A DNA stretch of 64,000 nt from Anaerosphaera multitolerans (GTDB taxonomy: Bacteria; Bacillota; Clostridia; Tissierellales; Peptoniphilaceae): the NCBI RefSeq assembly GCF_004006535.1, contig NZ_RLIH01000009.1:1-64000 (forward strand), in the 5' to 3' direction. The position numbers and the translations under genes are program-made. Positions 35,002 to 42,385 of this stretch are shown here, piece by piece; the stretch's first letter is position 1; every line of letters begins with the position of its first letter. The notes beneath the pieces are model-generated. The model saw only the letters and a program-made list of their open reading frames with translations, searched no databases and was not told where the DNA came from.

Positions 35002-36138
35002 CTATATTTCCATATAACTTCCCAAGTACTTATATTCATCACTTAACTCTTCCAATTGATTTATAAATTCTGAAAACTCCTCTGAATATACATCCACATC
35101 TAAATCAAAGTAAAACATAAAATCAAAATCCCGCTTTGGAATAGGTCTACTTTCCAACTTTAATAAATTTATACCTAAAGTATTAATTCGAGAAAGTATT
35201 TTATATAAAGACCCTGCCCTATGAGGCAGTACCATCATCAAACTGGTTTTGTTAGCTCCGGGATATATTTCCAAATTCTTACTTATACAAATAAATCTGG
35301 TATAGTTATTATCTCTGTCCTGAATATCTCTTTCCAAACACTTCAAGTCATAAATTTTACTACAGGAATAAGATGAAATAGCAGCTACATCTCTTCTATT
35401 TGAATCTGAGACCATTTTTGACGCCTCAGCAGTATTTTCACATACAGTTATTTTCGCCTTTGGACATTTTTTTAAATATTCTTCACATTGAAGTATTGCC
35501 TGTTCATGAGAGAATATTTCCCTTATTTCCTCTCTATCAATTTCTTCTTTTGTTAATAGACAATGGTCCACTTTTAATTTAACACTTCTTACAATATAAA
35601 AATTGTGTTTAATCATTAAATCGTATACTTTATTTACAGAACCGGCAGTACTGTTTTCAAGTGGTAATATGCCATATCTACATTCCCCGCTGCTGATTTT
35701 TTCAAATACATCATCAAATCTTTTAACATAATCGATTTTAGGAATTTTAAATATTTTATCGCAGGCTTGTTGCGAATAGGCTCCTTCTACTCCTTGACAA
35801 GCAATAGTTGCTCTTATTGGAAATTGTTTATCTGTTTCATTTAACACTGTATTAACTTTTTCACCTAACTTTGAGATTTTCTTTTGAGATTTTCTTTGAT
35901 AGTCCTTACTTAAATCCATAATAGTGTTAAAAAGTATATTCGTATAATGCACCATATCTTCAGAAGACATTGAAGCTATTTTTTCCAGCTTCTCTCTTTC
36001 TCTTGAATAATCCATAATTGGTTTTCCAATTTTTAATTTATACTGTGCAATTTCCTTTGATATTTCCATTCTTCTTTCAAAGCTTTTGATTATTTCACTA
36101 TCTAATCTATCTATTTCTTCTCTATACTTATCTAACAT
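35002..36138 (-). CDS. pheA: Bifunctional chorismate mutase / prephenate dehydratase (P-protein)
   Basis: 378 residues. Residues 1-85 are an AroQ-type chorismate mutase (MLDKYREEIDRLDSEIIKSF, RRMEISKEIAQYK). Residues about 108-285 are prephenate dehydratase (ACQGVEGAYSQQA; PLENSTAGSVNKVYDL; NYTRFICISK). Residues about 293-370 are an ACT domain with LPHRAGSLYKILSRI and the ESRPIPKRDFDFMFY motif that binds phenylalanine, so feedback inhibition by Phe is expected. It makes phenylpyruvate from chorismate. Overlaps aroC by 11 bases; ATG after GGGAGAGTGTA. Confidence 0.96.
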   Translation of the reverse strand: MLDKYREEIDRLDSEIIKSFERRMEISKEIAQYKLKIGKPIMDYSREREKLEKIASMSSEDMVHYTNILFNTIMDLSKDYQRKSQKKISKLGEKVNTVLNETDKQFPIRATIACQGVEGAYSQQACDKIFKIPKIDYVKRFDDVFEKISSGECRYGILPLENSTAGSVNKVYDLMIKHNFYIVRSVKLKVDHCLLTKEEIDREEIREIFSHEQAILQCEEYLKKCPKAKITVCENTAEASKMVSDSNRRDVAAISSYSCSKIYDLKCLERDIQDRDNNYTRFICISKNLEIYPGANKTSLMMVLPHRAGSLYKILSRINTLGINLLKLESRPIPKRDFDFMFYFDLDVDVYSEEFSEFINQLEELSDEYKYLGSYMEI

Positions 36139-37129
36139 TACACTCTCCCATTAATAAATCAAAAATCGCCATTGCTGCTGCCGCTTCAACACAAGGTAAA
36201 ATTCTTGGAACTATACAGGGATCATGTCTTCCTTTTACAGAAAGAACAGTGTTTTCACCTTTGCTATAACTTATACTATCCTGCTCCTTAGAAATGGAAG
36301 GAGTAGGTTTTACTGCAACTTTAAACACTATATCCATTCCGTTGCTTATACCTCCTAATATGCCCCCGTTATTATTTGTCTTAGTTTTTATTTCTCCATC
36401 TTCATAGTAGTACTCATCCTTACTTTCACTGCCCTTTAACTTAGCTATGGCAAATCCCTCTCCAAATTCAATTCCCTTTATGCCGGGAATTCCAAAGACA
36501 GCTTGAGAAATTTTATTCTCCACTCCGTCAAATATGGGACTCCCAATGCCTGCTCTTAAACCCTTTATTCCACACTGTACAATTCCACCTACTGAATCTC
36601 CGTCATTCATTGCTCTTTCTATTTCCAAGTAAGGCTCTTTGGCATTTCCACCTATCTCCAGTATTTTAGAATTTATCTCTATTTTCTGTTCTTCTAAAAT
36701 CTGAATAAAAATACCGCCTGCTATACAAAGAGGTGCCGTAAGTCTACCTGAAAAGTGACCTCCGCCTCTATAGTCCTCATATCCTCCATACTTAATATGA
36801 GCCGAGTAATCAGCATGTCCAGGTCTTGGCACATCTTTAATTACATCATAATCCTTGGAAATAATATTTGTATTTCTAATTATTGCAGTTAAGGGAGCTC
36901 CACAAGTCCTGTTTCCAACTAAGCCGCTTATAAATTCCGGAATATCCTCTTCTCTTCTTGAAGTGGTGTACTTACTTCTACCGGGTGCCCTTCTATTTAA
37001 AAAACTTTGTAATTTTTCCATATCTATTTCAAAGCCTGCTGGCAAATTGTGAATGCTTACCCCTATTGCCTCGGAATGCGATTGACCGAATATTGATACT
37101 TTTATAAAATCTCCATATATTGAAGCCAT
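36128..37129 (-). CDS. aroC: Chorismate synthase
   Basis: FMN-dependent enzyme forming chorismate from EPSP, the seventh shikimate step. Signatures: GQSHSEAIGV at residues 15-24, RRAPGRSKYTTSRREED, RPGHADYSAHIKYGGYEDYRGGGHFSGR (the FMN site) and a C-terminal RHDPCIVPRILPCVEAAAAMA. At 333 residues it is a compact member (usual 350-390). The ATG follows AAAGGGGTTAGAG, two bases after aroA, and the stop overlaps pheA. Confidence 0.96.
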   Translation of the reverse strand: MASIYGDFIKVSIFGQSHSEAIGVSIHNLPAGFEIDMEKLQSFLNRRAPGRSKYTTSRREEDIPEFISGLVGNRTCGAPLTAIIRNTNIISKDYDVIKDVPRPGHADYSAHIKYGGYEDYRGGGHFSGRLTAPLCIAGGIFIQILEEQKIEINSKILEIGGNAKEPYLEIERAMNDGDSVGGIVQCGIKGLRAGIGSPIFDGVENKISQAVFGIPGIKGIEFGEGFAIAKLKGSESKDEYYYEDGEIKTKTNNNGGILGGISNGMDIVFKVAVKPTPSISKEQDSISYSKGENTVLSVKGRHDPCIVPRILPCVEAAAAMAIFDLLMGECNVR

Positions 37130-37131
37130 CT

Positions 37132-38319
37132 CTAACCCCTTTCCACATTTTTATCTAAATCCAACTCTTTTAACTTTTCAAAAAAACTTGGATAAGATTT
37201 TTCAACTGCTTTTGAATTTAAAATTTTCACTTTCTCTGCCGATTCAATTGAAGCAATTGCAGCCATCATAGCTATTCTATGGTCTCCATGGGAGTTAACC
37301 TCTCCTCCCTTTAAAGGTTTTTTACTTCCCGCTATTTCCAAGCCATCTTTAAGTTCTTCAACTTCCACACCTAAAATACCTAAAACATTTGAAATTGATT
37401 TTAATCTGTCACTCTCCTTTAATCTAAGTCTTGCTGCATTTTTAATGACAGTTGTACCTTTTGCTCTACTTGCAAGTAGGGCAACGGCAGGTATTAAATC
37501 GGGTATCTGACTAGCATCTATTGTTGTGGCTTCTAATGATTTTCTTTTTATAACAACTCCATCAGTCATTAGTTTAATTTCCACACCAAAGTCTTTTAAA
37601 ATTTCAATAATTTTTCTATCTCCCTGAAGTGAGTTTAAATTTAACCCCTTACAATATATTCCCTCTTCAAGCATTGCTCCTGCTACCAGCCAGAAAGCCG
37701 CATTGGACCAATCTCCCTCTACAAAATAATCTCCCGGCGCTATAAATCTTTGATTTCCTTCTATGTAAAATCCGAATTTTTCTCTTTTTATTTCTATTCC
37801 ATAATTTTCAAGAACTTTAATAGTTAAATTTACGTAGCCTTCAGATTCCAAAGGTCCTTTAATATTTAAAGTGCTGCTTTTCTTTAAAAGCGGTAATGCC
37901 ATTAACAAGCCACTGACATATTGAGACGATACATTTCCCTTTAAATTATATTCTCCGCCCTCAAGCTGTCCCTTTATTTTAAAAGGCACTTCACCCTGAG
38001 GGCTTAAAGTACAACCGTGAGATAATAACTCTTCATAAAGAGGCGATAAAGGTCTACTTGGAAGTCTTCCCTCCGTATAAAATTCACCCTCTCTTCCCAG
38101 TGCTGCCAACAAAGGCAGTAAAAATCTAAAAGTTGAACCGCTTTCTCCACAATACAATTCCTTTTTATTAAGAGTAAGAGCCTTTAAACATTTTTCAGTA
38201 GCATCTATATCCTGAGACTTTTCATTATAAATAACTTTATATTCTCCGCCTGAAAGATAGTTACAAATTAAAGCCCTATGAGCTATGGATTTTGAAGATA
38301 TAATCTCTATAGTTTTCAC
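37132..38319 (-). CDS. aroA: 3-phosphoshikimate 1-carboxyvinyltransferase (EPSP synthase)
   Basis: Condenses shikimate 3-phosphate with phosphoenolpyruvate, step six. Active-site sequences: SSKSIAHRALI near residue 8, GESGSTFRFLLPL near residue 60, LPSRPLSPLYEEL, NVSSQYVSGLLMALPLL, and C-terminal RLKESDRLKSI and HGDHRIAMM. It starts with GTG, overlapping the aroB stop (GTGA), and is 395 residues, about 30 shorter than most, mainly from a trimmed N-terminus. Glyphosate sensitivity class cannot be judged with confidence. Confidence 0.95.
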   Translation of the reverse strand: MKTIEIISSKSIAHRALICNYLSGGEYKVIYNEKSQDIDATEKCLKALTLNKKELYCGESGSTFRFLLPLLAALGREGEFYTEGRLPSRPLSPLYEELLSHGCTLSPQGEVPFKIKGQLEGGEYNLKGNVSSQYVSGLLMALPLLKKSSTLNIKGPLESEGYVNLTIKVLENYGIEIKREKFGFYIEGNQRFIAPGDYFVEGDWSNAAFWLVAGAMLEEGIYCKGLNLNSLQGDRKIIEILKDFGVEIKLMTDGVVIKRKSLEATTIDASQIPDLIPAVALLASRAKGTTVIKNAARLRLKESDRLKSISNVLGILGVEVEELKDGLEIAGSKKPLKGGEVNSHGDHRIAMMAAIASIESAEKVKILNSKAVEKSYPSFFEKLKELDLDKNVERG

Positions 38320-39344
38320 AATAATTCTCCTAATTCTTCAATAGTAATTCGTTTTAGCAGACACTTTCCAATTTTTTCAGGAACAACTATATCTATTTCA
38401 TTGCCCTTTCGTTTTTTATCCGACTTCATAGTCTTATAAAGCCTTTTCTTTAATTCAGGTATGTTAACTTCTCCTAAAATTGTGTTGCTTAATTTTTCTT
38501 CACTAAGTAAAAGTCCATAATCTGAAAGTATATCATTAATTTCTTCCGCCACGTCTAAAGGGCACCACCCTTTTTTAACGGAAATTCCAGATATCATTTC
38601 CATTCCGTTAGCCACTGCAATACCATGACCTATTTCATAATTGCTGCTCTTTTCAATTGCATGACCTATAGTATGACCGAAATTTAGTATTTGTCTAATT
38701 CCTTTATCAAACTCATCTTCTTCTACAAAACGAACTTTAATTTCTCCACACCTATTTACTATTTCTTCAAGCTTAGTAGCTATATTTTCTTTGTTTCTTA
38801 AAATATTAAACAACTCTTCATCTGCTATTATGCCATACTTAATAACTTCAGCCATTCCATCTGAAAATATTTCTTTAGGTAGAGTTTCTAAAAGAGAAAT
38901 ATCTTTAAATATTAAACTAGGTTGATGAAAGGCTCCCAGTAAATTCTTTCCCGCCTTTAAATTTATTCCCGTCTTTCCTCCAATTGAAGAATCAACTAAA
39001 GCCAAAAGAGTTGTCGGTACTTGGATTATTTTTATTCCCCTTAAATATGTTGCAGCTACAAAGCCGGATAAATCTCCGATTACTCCTCCCCCTAGAGCTA
39101 CTACACCGTCAGTTCTGGTCATGGGAATTTCAGCCATATAATTTATTATATTTAAGTAGGTATTGGGATTTTTTGAATCCTCTCCCGCCTCCACTATATA
39201 CGTTTTTACTTTATAATTCGCTTCTTCAAGACTTTTTACACAGCTTTTTAAATACAATTTCTCTATATTTTTATCAGTAATAACAAGCAGTGTATCTCCT
39301 GAAATTATATCCTTTACACTACTTCCCAAGTGTTCCAGTTCCAT
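38316..39344 (-). CDS. aroB: 3-dehydroquinate synthase
   Basis: NAD- and metal-dependent cyclisation of DAHP to 3-dehydroquinate, step two. Motifs: ALGGGVIGDLSGFVAATYLRGI (NAD site), PTTLLALVDSSIGGKTGINLKAGKNLLGAFHQP (substrate and metal residues), ILNFGHTIGHAIE and a final MKSDKKRKGNEIDIVVPEKIG. 342 residues with the ATG at 39344, where GAGG lies nine bases upstream; an alternative TTG lies three codons earlier. Its 5' end overlaps tyrA by 26 bases, a sign of strong translational coupling. Confidence 0.95.
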   Translation of the reverse strand: MELEHLGSSVKDIISGDTLLVITDKNIEKLYLKSCVKSLEEANYKVKTYIVEAGEDSKNPNTYLNIINYMAEIPMTRTDGVVALGGGVIGDLSGFVAATYLRGIKIIQVPTTLLALVDSSIGGKTGINLKAGKNLLGAFHQPSLIFKDISLLETLPKEIFSDGMAEVIKYGIIADEELFNILRNKENIATKLEEIVNRCGEIKVRFVEEDEFDKGIRQILNFGHTIGHAIEKSSNYEIGHGIAVANGMEMISGISVKKGWCPLDVAEEINDILSDYGLLLSEEKLSNTILGEVNIPELKKRLYKTMKSDKKRKGNEIDIVVPEKIGKCLLKRITIEELGELL

Positions 39345-40176
39345 ACTTTTCAACCTCTACTTTCCGATTCTTTCCCTCCGCCAATAAATCCCTTAGATTA
39401 GTTTCATCGCCGGCTTCAATTGCACTTCTATATCTGTTAAGCTCTTCTATTAAAATATCCAGTTCATACTTTAAATTGTCTTTATTTTCCATAAATAACT
39501 CCGTCCACATATCCTCATCTAAGTATGCAACTCGCGTAAAATCTCTAAAGCTACCGCCGGAAATTAACCTGTCACTAATTAGTGCCGTCTTACTTTTTAC
39601 AAAGGCATTTGAAACCAAGTGGGGCATTTGAGACGTATAGGCTATTATTTCATCATGCTCTTCGGCTGAACTGACTATTATTTTTAAAAAACCCAATTCT
39701 TCCAAAGTTGTTTTTACTTCAACCATTAATTTAAAATCTTTACGTTCTTTAAAAACTAAAACCATTGAAGCCCCTTTAAATAAATCACCACTGCTATTTT
39801 TAAAGCCGCCTTTGTGATTTCCTGCCATTGGATGACCGCCAATAAAAGTAAAACCGTATTGAGCAGCCTTTTCAAATCCTTCCTTACAAATTTTTCTCTT
39901 CGTGCCGCAGCAATCAATTACCACTGTTTTAGAATTTAAGTTTTTAGAATTTTCTCTTAACCAATCTATACTTTCATCTGGAGAAATTGCCAAAAAAATA
40001 TAATCGCATTTTCCTATTTTGTCATCAGTTAATTCATCATCTATATCTCCCGATAATTTCACAAAATCTAAAATAGTTCTGTCACTGTCAAAGCCAAAAA
40101 CTTCTTTACCTAATTCTCTAAATCTCTTGGCAATTGAACCTCCTATTAAGCCAAGACCTACTACTCCTACTTTCAT
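39319..40176 (-). CDS. tyrA: Prephenate dehydrogenase
   Basis: Oxidises prephenate to 4-hydroxyphenylpyruvate with NAD, the tyrosine branch. Rossmann loop VGVVGLGLIGGSIAKRF at the N-terminus, then FIGGHPMAGNHKGGFKNSSGDLF with the catalytic histidine, and MPHLVSNAF. Length 285, so the C-terminal ACT domain found in some Bacillota TyrA proteins is absent and allosteric tyrosine control may be weaker. It overlaps aroF by four bases and aroB by 26. Confidence 0.95.
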   Translation of the reverse strand: MKVGVVGLGLIGGSIAKRFRELGKEVFGFDSDRTILDFVKLSGDIDDELTDDKIGKCDYIFLAISPDESIDWLRENSKNLNSKTVVIDCCGTKRKICKEGFEKAAQYGFTFIGGHPMAGNHKGGFKNSSGDLFKGASMVLVFKERKDFKLMVEVKTTLEELGFLKIIVSSAEEHDEIIAYTSQMPHLVSNAFVKSKTALISDRLISGGSFRDFTRVAYLDEDMWTELFMENKDNLKYELDILIEELNRYRSAIEAGDETNLRDLLAEGKNRKVEVEKYGTGTLGK

Positions 40177-41174
40177 ACTATTGCCTCTCTAATTTTATTA
40201 ACCTGTTTAATTACATCTTCAAACTCCTCAGGAGTCAATGATTGTTCTCCATCACTAAGAGCTTCCTTAGGATTATTATGAACCTCTATAGTAAGACCAT
40301 CAGCTCCGCAAGCCGTTGCCGCAGCCGCCATCGGTTTTACTAAATTGGCACGCCCAGTCCCATGACTTGGATCTACTATAACAGGCAGATGTGTTAAATT
40401 GTGAAGTAGCGGAACCGCCGATAGGTCCAAAGTATTCCTTGTATAGGTTTCAAAGGTCCTAATACCTCTTTCACAAAGTATTATATTCTCATTACCGCTT
40501 GACATAATATATTCCGCACTCATTAAAAATTCTTTAATAGTATTAGCAAAACCTCTTTTTAAAAGTATAGTCTTATTAGTTTTCCCCAGTTCTTTTAATA
40601 ATTCGAAGTTCTGCATATTTCTTGCACCCACCTGAATTACATCAACATCTTCAAAAAGAGGAATATGATTAATACTTACTATTTCCGTAACTATGGGAAG
40701 ATTGGTTATCTCTCTGGCCTTTAATAACAACTCCAACCCTTCGGCCTTTAACCCTTGAAAGTCATAAGGGGAAGTTCTCGGTTTAAAAGCTCCGCCTCTT
40801 AACATACTTGCTCCTGATGCCTTGACTTTTTTAGCTATTTCCACAATCTGTTCCTCTGATTCCACAGAACAAGGTCCAGCTATAACTATAAAGTTTCCAT
40901 CACCGCACTTAGTTCCCTTTACATCTATTACTGAATTTTTAGGATTGAATTTTCGATTTGCACTTTTGAACGGCTCCGTAATTCTCGTAACTTTTTCCAC
41001 AATATCTAAAACTTCCAACATCTCTACATCTATTTTGCTGGTATCTCCTATTAGTCCAAGTACAGTTTTATAATCTCCCACAGAAACATGAACCCTTAAT
41101 CCCAATCCTTCAAGCCAACTAATTAATTCATTTCTCTGTTTTTCCGTTGTTTCCTCTTTTAATACTGTAATCAT
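40173..41174 (-). CDS. aroF: DAHP synthase, type I-beta with N-terminal regulatory domain
   Basis: First committed enzyme of the shikimate pathway (PEP plus erythrose 4-phosphate). Residues 1-70 form a ferredoxin-like domain (MITVLKEETTEKQRNELISWLE, VHVSVGDYKTVLGLIGDTSK) of the kind that confers tyrosine/phenylalanine inhibition in Thermotoga-type enzymes. The catalytic TIM barrel starts at FIVIAGPCSVESEEQI (near residue 96), with RGGAFKPRTSPYDFQG, LKRGFANTIKEFL and IVDPSHGTGRANLV. First structural gene of the aromatic operon; ATG after AAGGAGGATAGAG. The attenuator upstream controls it. Confidence 0.96.
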   Translation of the reverse strand: MITVLKEETTEKQRNELISWLEGLGLRVHVSVGDYKTVLGLIGDTSKIDVEMLEVLDIVEKVTRITEPFKSANRKFNPKNSVIDVKGTKCGDGNFIVIAGPCSVESEEQIVEIAKKVKASGASMLRGGAFKPRTSPYDFQGLKAEGLELLLKAREITNLPIVTEIVSINHIPLFEDVDVIQVGARNMQNFELLKELGKTNKTILLKRGFANTIKEFLMSAEYIMSSGNENIILCERGIRTFETYTRNTLDLSAVPLLHNLTHLPVIVDPSHGTGRANLVKPMAAAATACGADGLTIEVHNNPKEALSDGEQSLTPEEFEDVIKQVNKIREAIV

Positions 41175-41190
41175 CTCTATCCTCCTTAAT

Positions 41191-41228
41191 AAAATAAAAA
41201 AACTCCACAGTTGTTTCCTGCGGAGTTT
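41191..41228 (-). terminator. Attenuator terminator before aroF
   Basis: On the minus strand AAACTCCGCAG and CTGTGGAGTTT pair around a 7-base loop and run directly into TTTTTTT, 16 bases before the aroF ribosome site. It lies between the leader peptide and aroF, so it ends transcription inside the operon leader unless an antiterminator forms. Confidence 0.9.
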
Positions 41229-41301
41229 AAAGTAACTATATCTATATGGTACTAAAATTCTAAATTATAGTTTAAATAAACTTTTTATAGCAGCAAAACA
41301 A
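41211..41301 (-). promoter_or_regulatory. Antiterminator pairing of the aromatic attenuator
   Basis: Leader bases TTGTTTTGCTGC (41301-41290, leader codons 23-26) are largely complementary to GCAGGAAACAA (41221-41211), which is the lower left arm and loop of the terminator. Competing upstream pairs are GCAGC (codons 7-8) with GCTGC (codons 25-26), and ACTTTTTC with GAAAAAGT. Together these give the classical 1:2, 2:3 and 3:4 alternatives. Confidence 0.7.
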
Positions 41302-41367
41302 CTTTTTCTTTAAAAAATAGAAAAAGTAATAAAAAAAATATTCAGCTGCAAAAAATAAAGTTTTCAT
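41272..41367 (-). CDS. Aromatic leader peptide (attenuator peptide)
   Basis: 31-codon frame beginning MKTLFF and containing the run YFFYYFFYF (residues 10-18), nine Phe/Tyr codons in a row. In total it has nine Phe and five Tyr and no Trp. GAAGGAATTCGAAGTT precedes the ATG as a plausible ribosome site. It sits about 27 bases after the predicted transcription start and ends 44 bases before the attenuator terminator. Stalling at codons 10-18 when charged Phe- or Tyr-tRNA is scarce would expose codons 23-26 for the antiterminator. The peptide has no expected function other than sensing. A leader of this kind for Phe/Tyr is known in enteric bacteria (pheL), but is unexpected in a Gram-positive. 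Confidence 0.85.
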   Translation of the reverse strand: MKTLFFAAEYFFYYFFYFLKKKLFCCYKKFI

Positions 41368-41400
41368 AACTTCGAATTCCTTCACTAATAAATTTATACA

Positions 41401-41429
41401 ATATTAGCACATCCCGTTTTTATAGTCAA
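41401..41429 (-). promoter_or_regulatory. Promoter of the aromatic operon
   Basis: Minus strand TTGACT (41429-41424), 17-base spacer, TAATAT (41406-41401); predicted start near 41394, giving a leader RNA of about 200 bases before aroF. Confidence 0.75.
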
Positions 41430-41541
41430 GGAAAATAAAATATTTATTATTTTATTTTTTGACCACTGAACTATTTGAACACAATTTATTATACTACTAA
41501 TTTTGTTAACTCCTAAAACAATAATTCCTTTTATTCTTAAC

Positions 41542-41570
41542 TTGCTTTTATAAATTATTAGTGATATACT
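41542..41570 (+). promoter_or_regulatory. cspA promoter
   Basis: TTGCTT (41542-41547), 17 bases, TATACT (41565-41570). The predicted 5' untranslated region of about 92 bases is long, as usual for cold-shock genes. Confidence 0.55.
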
Positions 41571-41611
41571 AATTAACAGTAATAAATGTGAAACAAATAG
41601 CTGTGTATTTT

Positions 41612-41663
41612 AATACCTCTTTATGGATTCGTTATTATTACAATATTTTTAAAAGGAGGTATT
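41612..41663 (+). promoter_or_regulatory. Hairpin masking the cspA ribosome binding site
   Basis: AATACCTC (41612-41619) is exactly complementary to GAGGTATT (41656-41663), which includes most of the AGGAGG site, and adjacent TTT/AAA pairs extend it past a bulge. Folding would hide the ribosome binding site; an alternative cold-stable fold would expose it. Confidence 0.5.
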
Positions 41664-41668
41664 TTTTT

Positions 41669-41869
41669 ATGTCTACAGGTACTGTAAAATGGTTTAACTC
41701 TGAAAAGGGTTTCGGCTTTATTTCTCAAGATAACGGAGATGATGTATTCGCACACTTCACCGCTATTCAAGGAGATGGTTTTAAAACATTAGAAGAAGGT
41801 CAAAAAGTTACTTTTGATGTTGAACAATCTGATAGAGGATTACAAGCTAAAAACATAAACATAGCGTAA
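41669..41869 (+). CDS. cspA: Cold shock protein, CspA/CspB family
   Basis: 66-residue single-stranded RNA/DNA-binding OB-fold protein. RNP1 is KGFGFI in [16 protein letters not shown] and RNP2 is VFAHF in [11 protein letters not shown], both intact. Start 41669 ([10 protein letters not shown]) follows AAAAGGAGGTATTTTTTT and matches family length; the longer in-frame region upstream is untranslated leader. Acts as an RNA chaperone. A long structured leader and own terminator are consistent with temperature-dependent post-transcriptional control. Confidence 0.97.
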   Translation: MSTGTVKWFNSEKGFGFISQDNGDDVFAHFTAIQGDGFKTLEEGQKVTFDVEQSDRGLQAKNINIA

Positions 41870-41883
41870 AAACGTAAAACTTT

Positions 41884-41910
41884 CCTCACCTTATAGGTGA
41901 GGATTTTTTT
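41884..41910 (+). terminator. Terminator after cspA
   Basis: CCTCACCT-TAT-AGGTGAGG followed by ATTTTTTT. Confidence 0.88.
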
Positions 41911-42067
41911 GATTTTCCACTTTGTTTAAACACCATACATATTGAGTATAATAATAATGGAGGTAAAGTTAAATAAATTTTAATTCTAAAATTTCATCTA
42001 TATCAATAAAATAAAAAGCATTACCTTGTTAAGATGATTTTGTAAATTGTTTATTTTAACTTATTAT

Positions 42068-42088
42068 AATTAGTATTTAATACTAATT
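42068..42088. promoter_or_regulatory. Palindromic operator before the BFD-like gene
   Basis: Perfect 10-base arms AATTAGTATT and AATACTAATT around a central T. It overlaps the end of a plus-strand TATAAT (42065-42070) and the likely start site, an ideal repressor position. No binding protein can be assigned; an iron-sulfur or redox regulator is a guess from the downstream gene. Confidence 0.6.
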
Positions 42089-42135
42089 TACCTCCAATAA
42101 AAAATTATTGAGAAACTAAACATTTGAGGTAGACA

Positions 42136-42351
42136 ATGGAAGATAAAGAACAACTTATTATGGATAAACTAACTAAGGTATGTACATGTAAATCCATAAC
42201 CAGGTACAAAATTAAAAGAGCAATTGAACATGGATGCGAAGATTTGGAATCCATAATGGATAGAACAGGAGCAGGTACGGGATACTGTAAAGGTAAAAAC
42301 TGTTCCGAGCCTATACAGTTTTTAATTGATGAATATTGGGAAAACAAATAA
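42136..42351 (+). CDS. BFD-like [2Fe-2S]-binding protein
   Basis: 71-residue small protein with the bacterioferritin-associated ferredoxin-like fold. Four cysteines in the order C-x-C (KVCTCKSIT) and C-x(4)-C (GTGYCKGKNC), with the typical TGAGTGYC loop between them. Such domains donate or accept electrons or sense iron; free-standing members in anaerobes are common and mostly uncharacterised. GAGGTAGACA precedes the ATG. A palindromic operator and a terminator frame it as a single-gene unit. Confidence 0.9.
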   Translation: MEDKEQLIMDKLTKVCTCKSITRYKIKRAIEHGCEDLESIMDRTGAGTGYCKGKNCSEPIQFLIDEYWENK

Positions 42352-42384
42352 GCAGGAGTTATTACCTAAACCCCTGCTTATTTT
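42346..42384. terminator. Bidirectional terminator
   Basis: AAATAAGCAGG / CCTGCTTATTT with a 16-base loop between the convergent BFD-like and Mrp genes, T-rich on both sides. Confidence 0.8.
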
Positions 42385-42385
42385 A

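Noticed and set aside
41180-41430. T-box leader for the aromatic operon
   Set aside because: No AGGGTGGNACCGCG motif or specifier-loop architecture is visible; the leader peptide plus alternative hairpins explain the region better.
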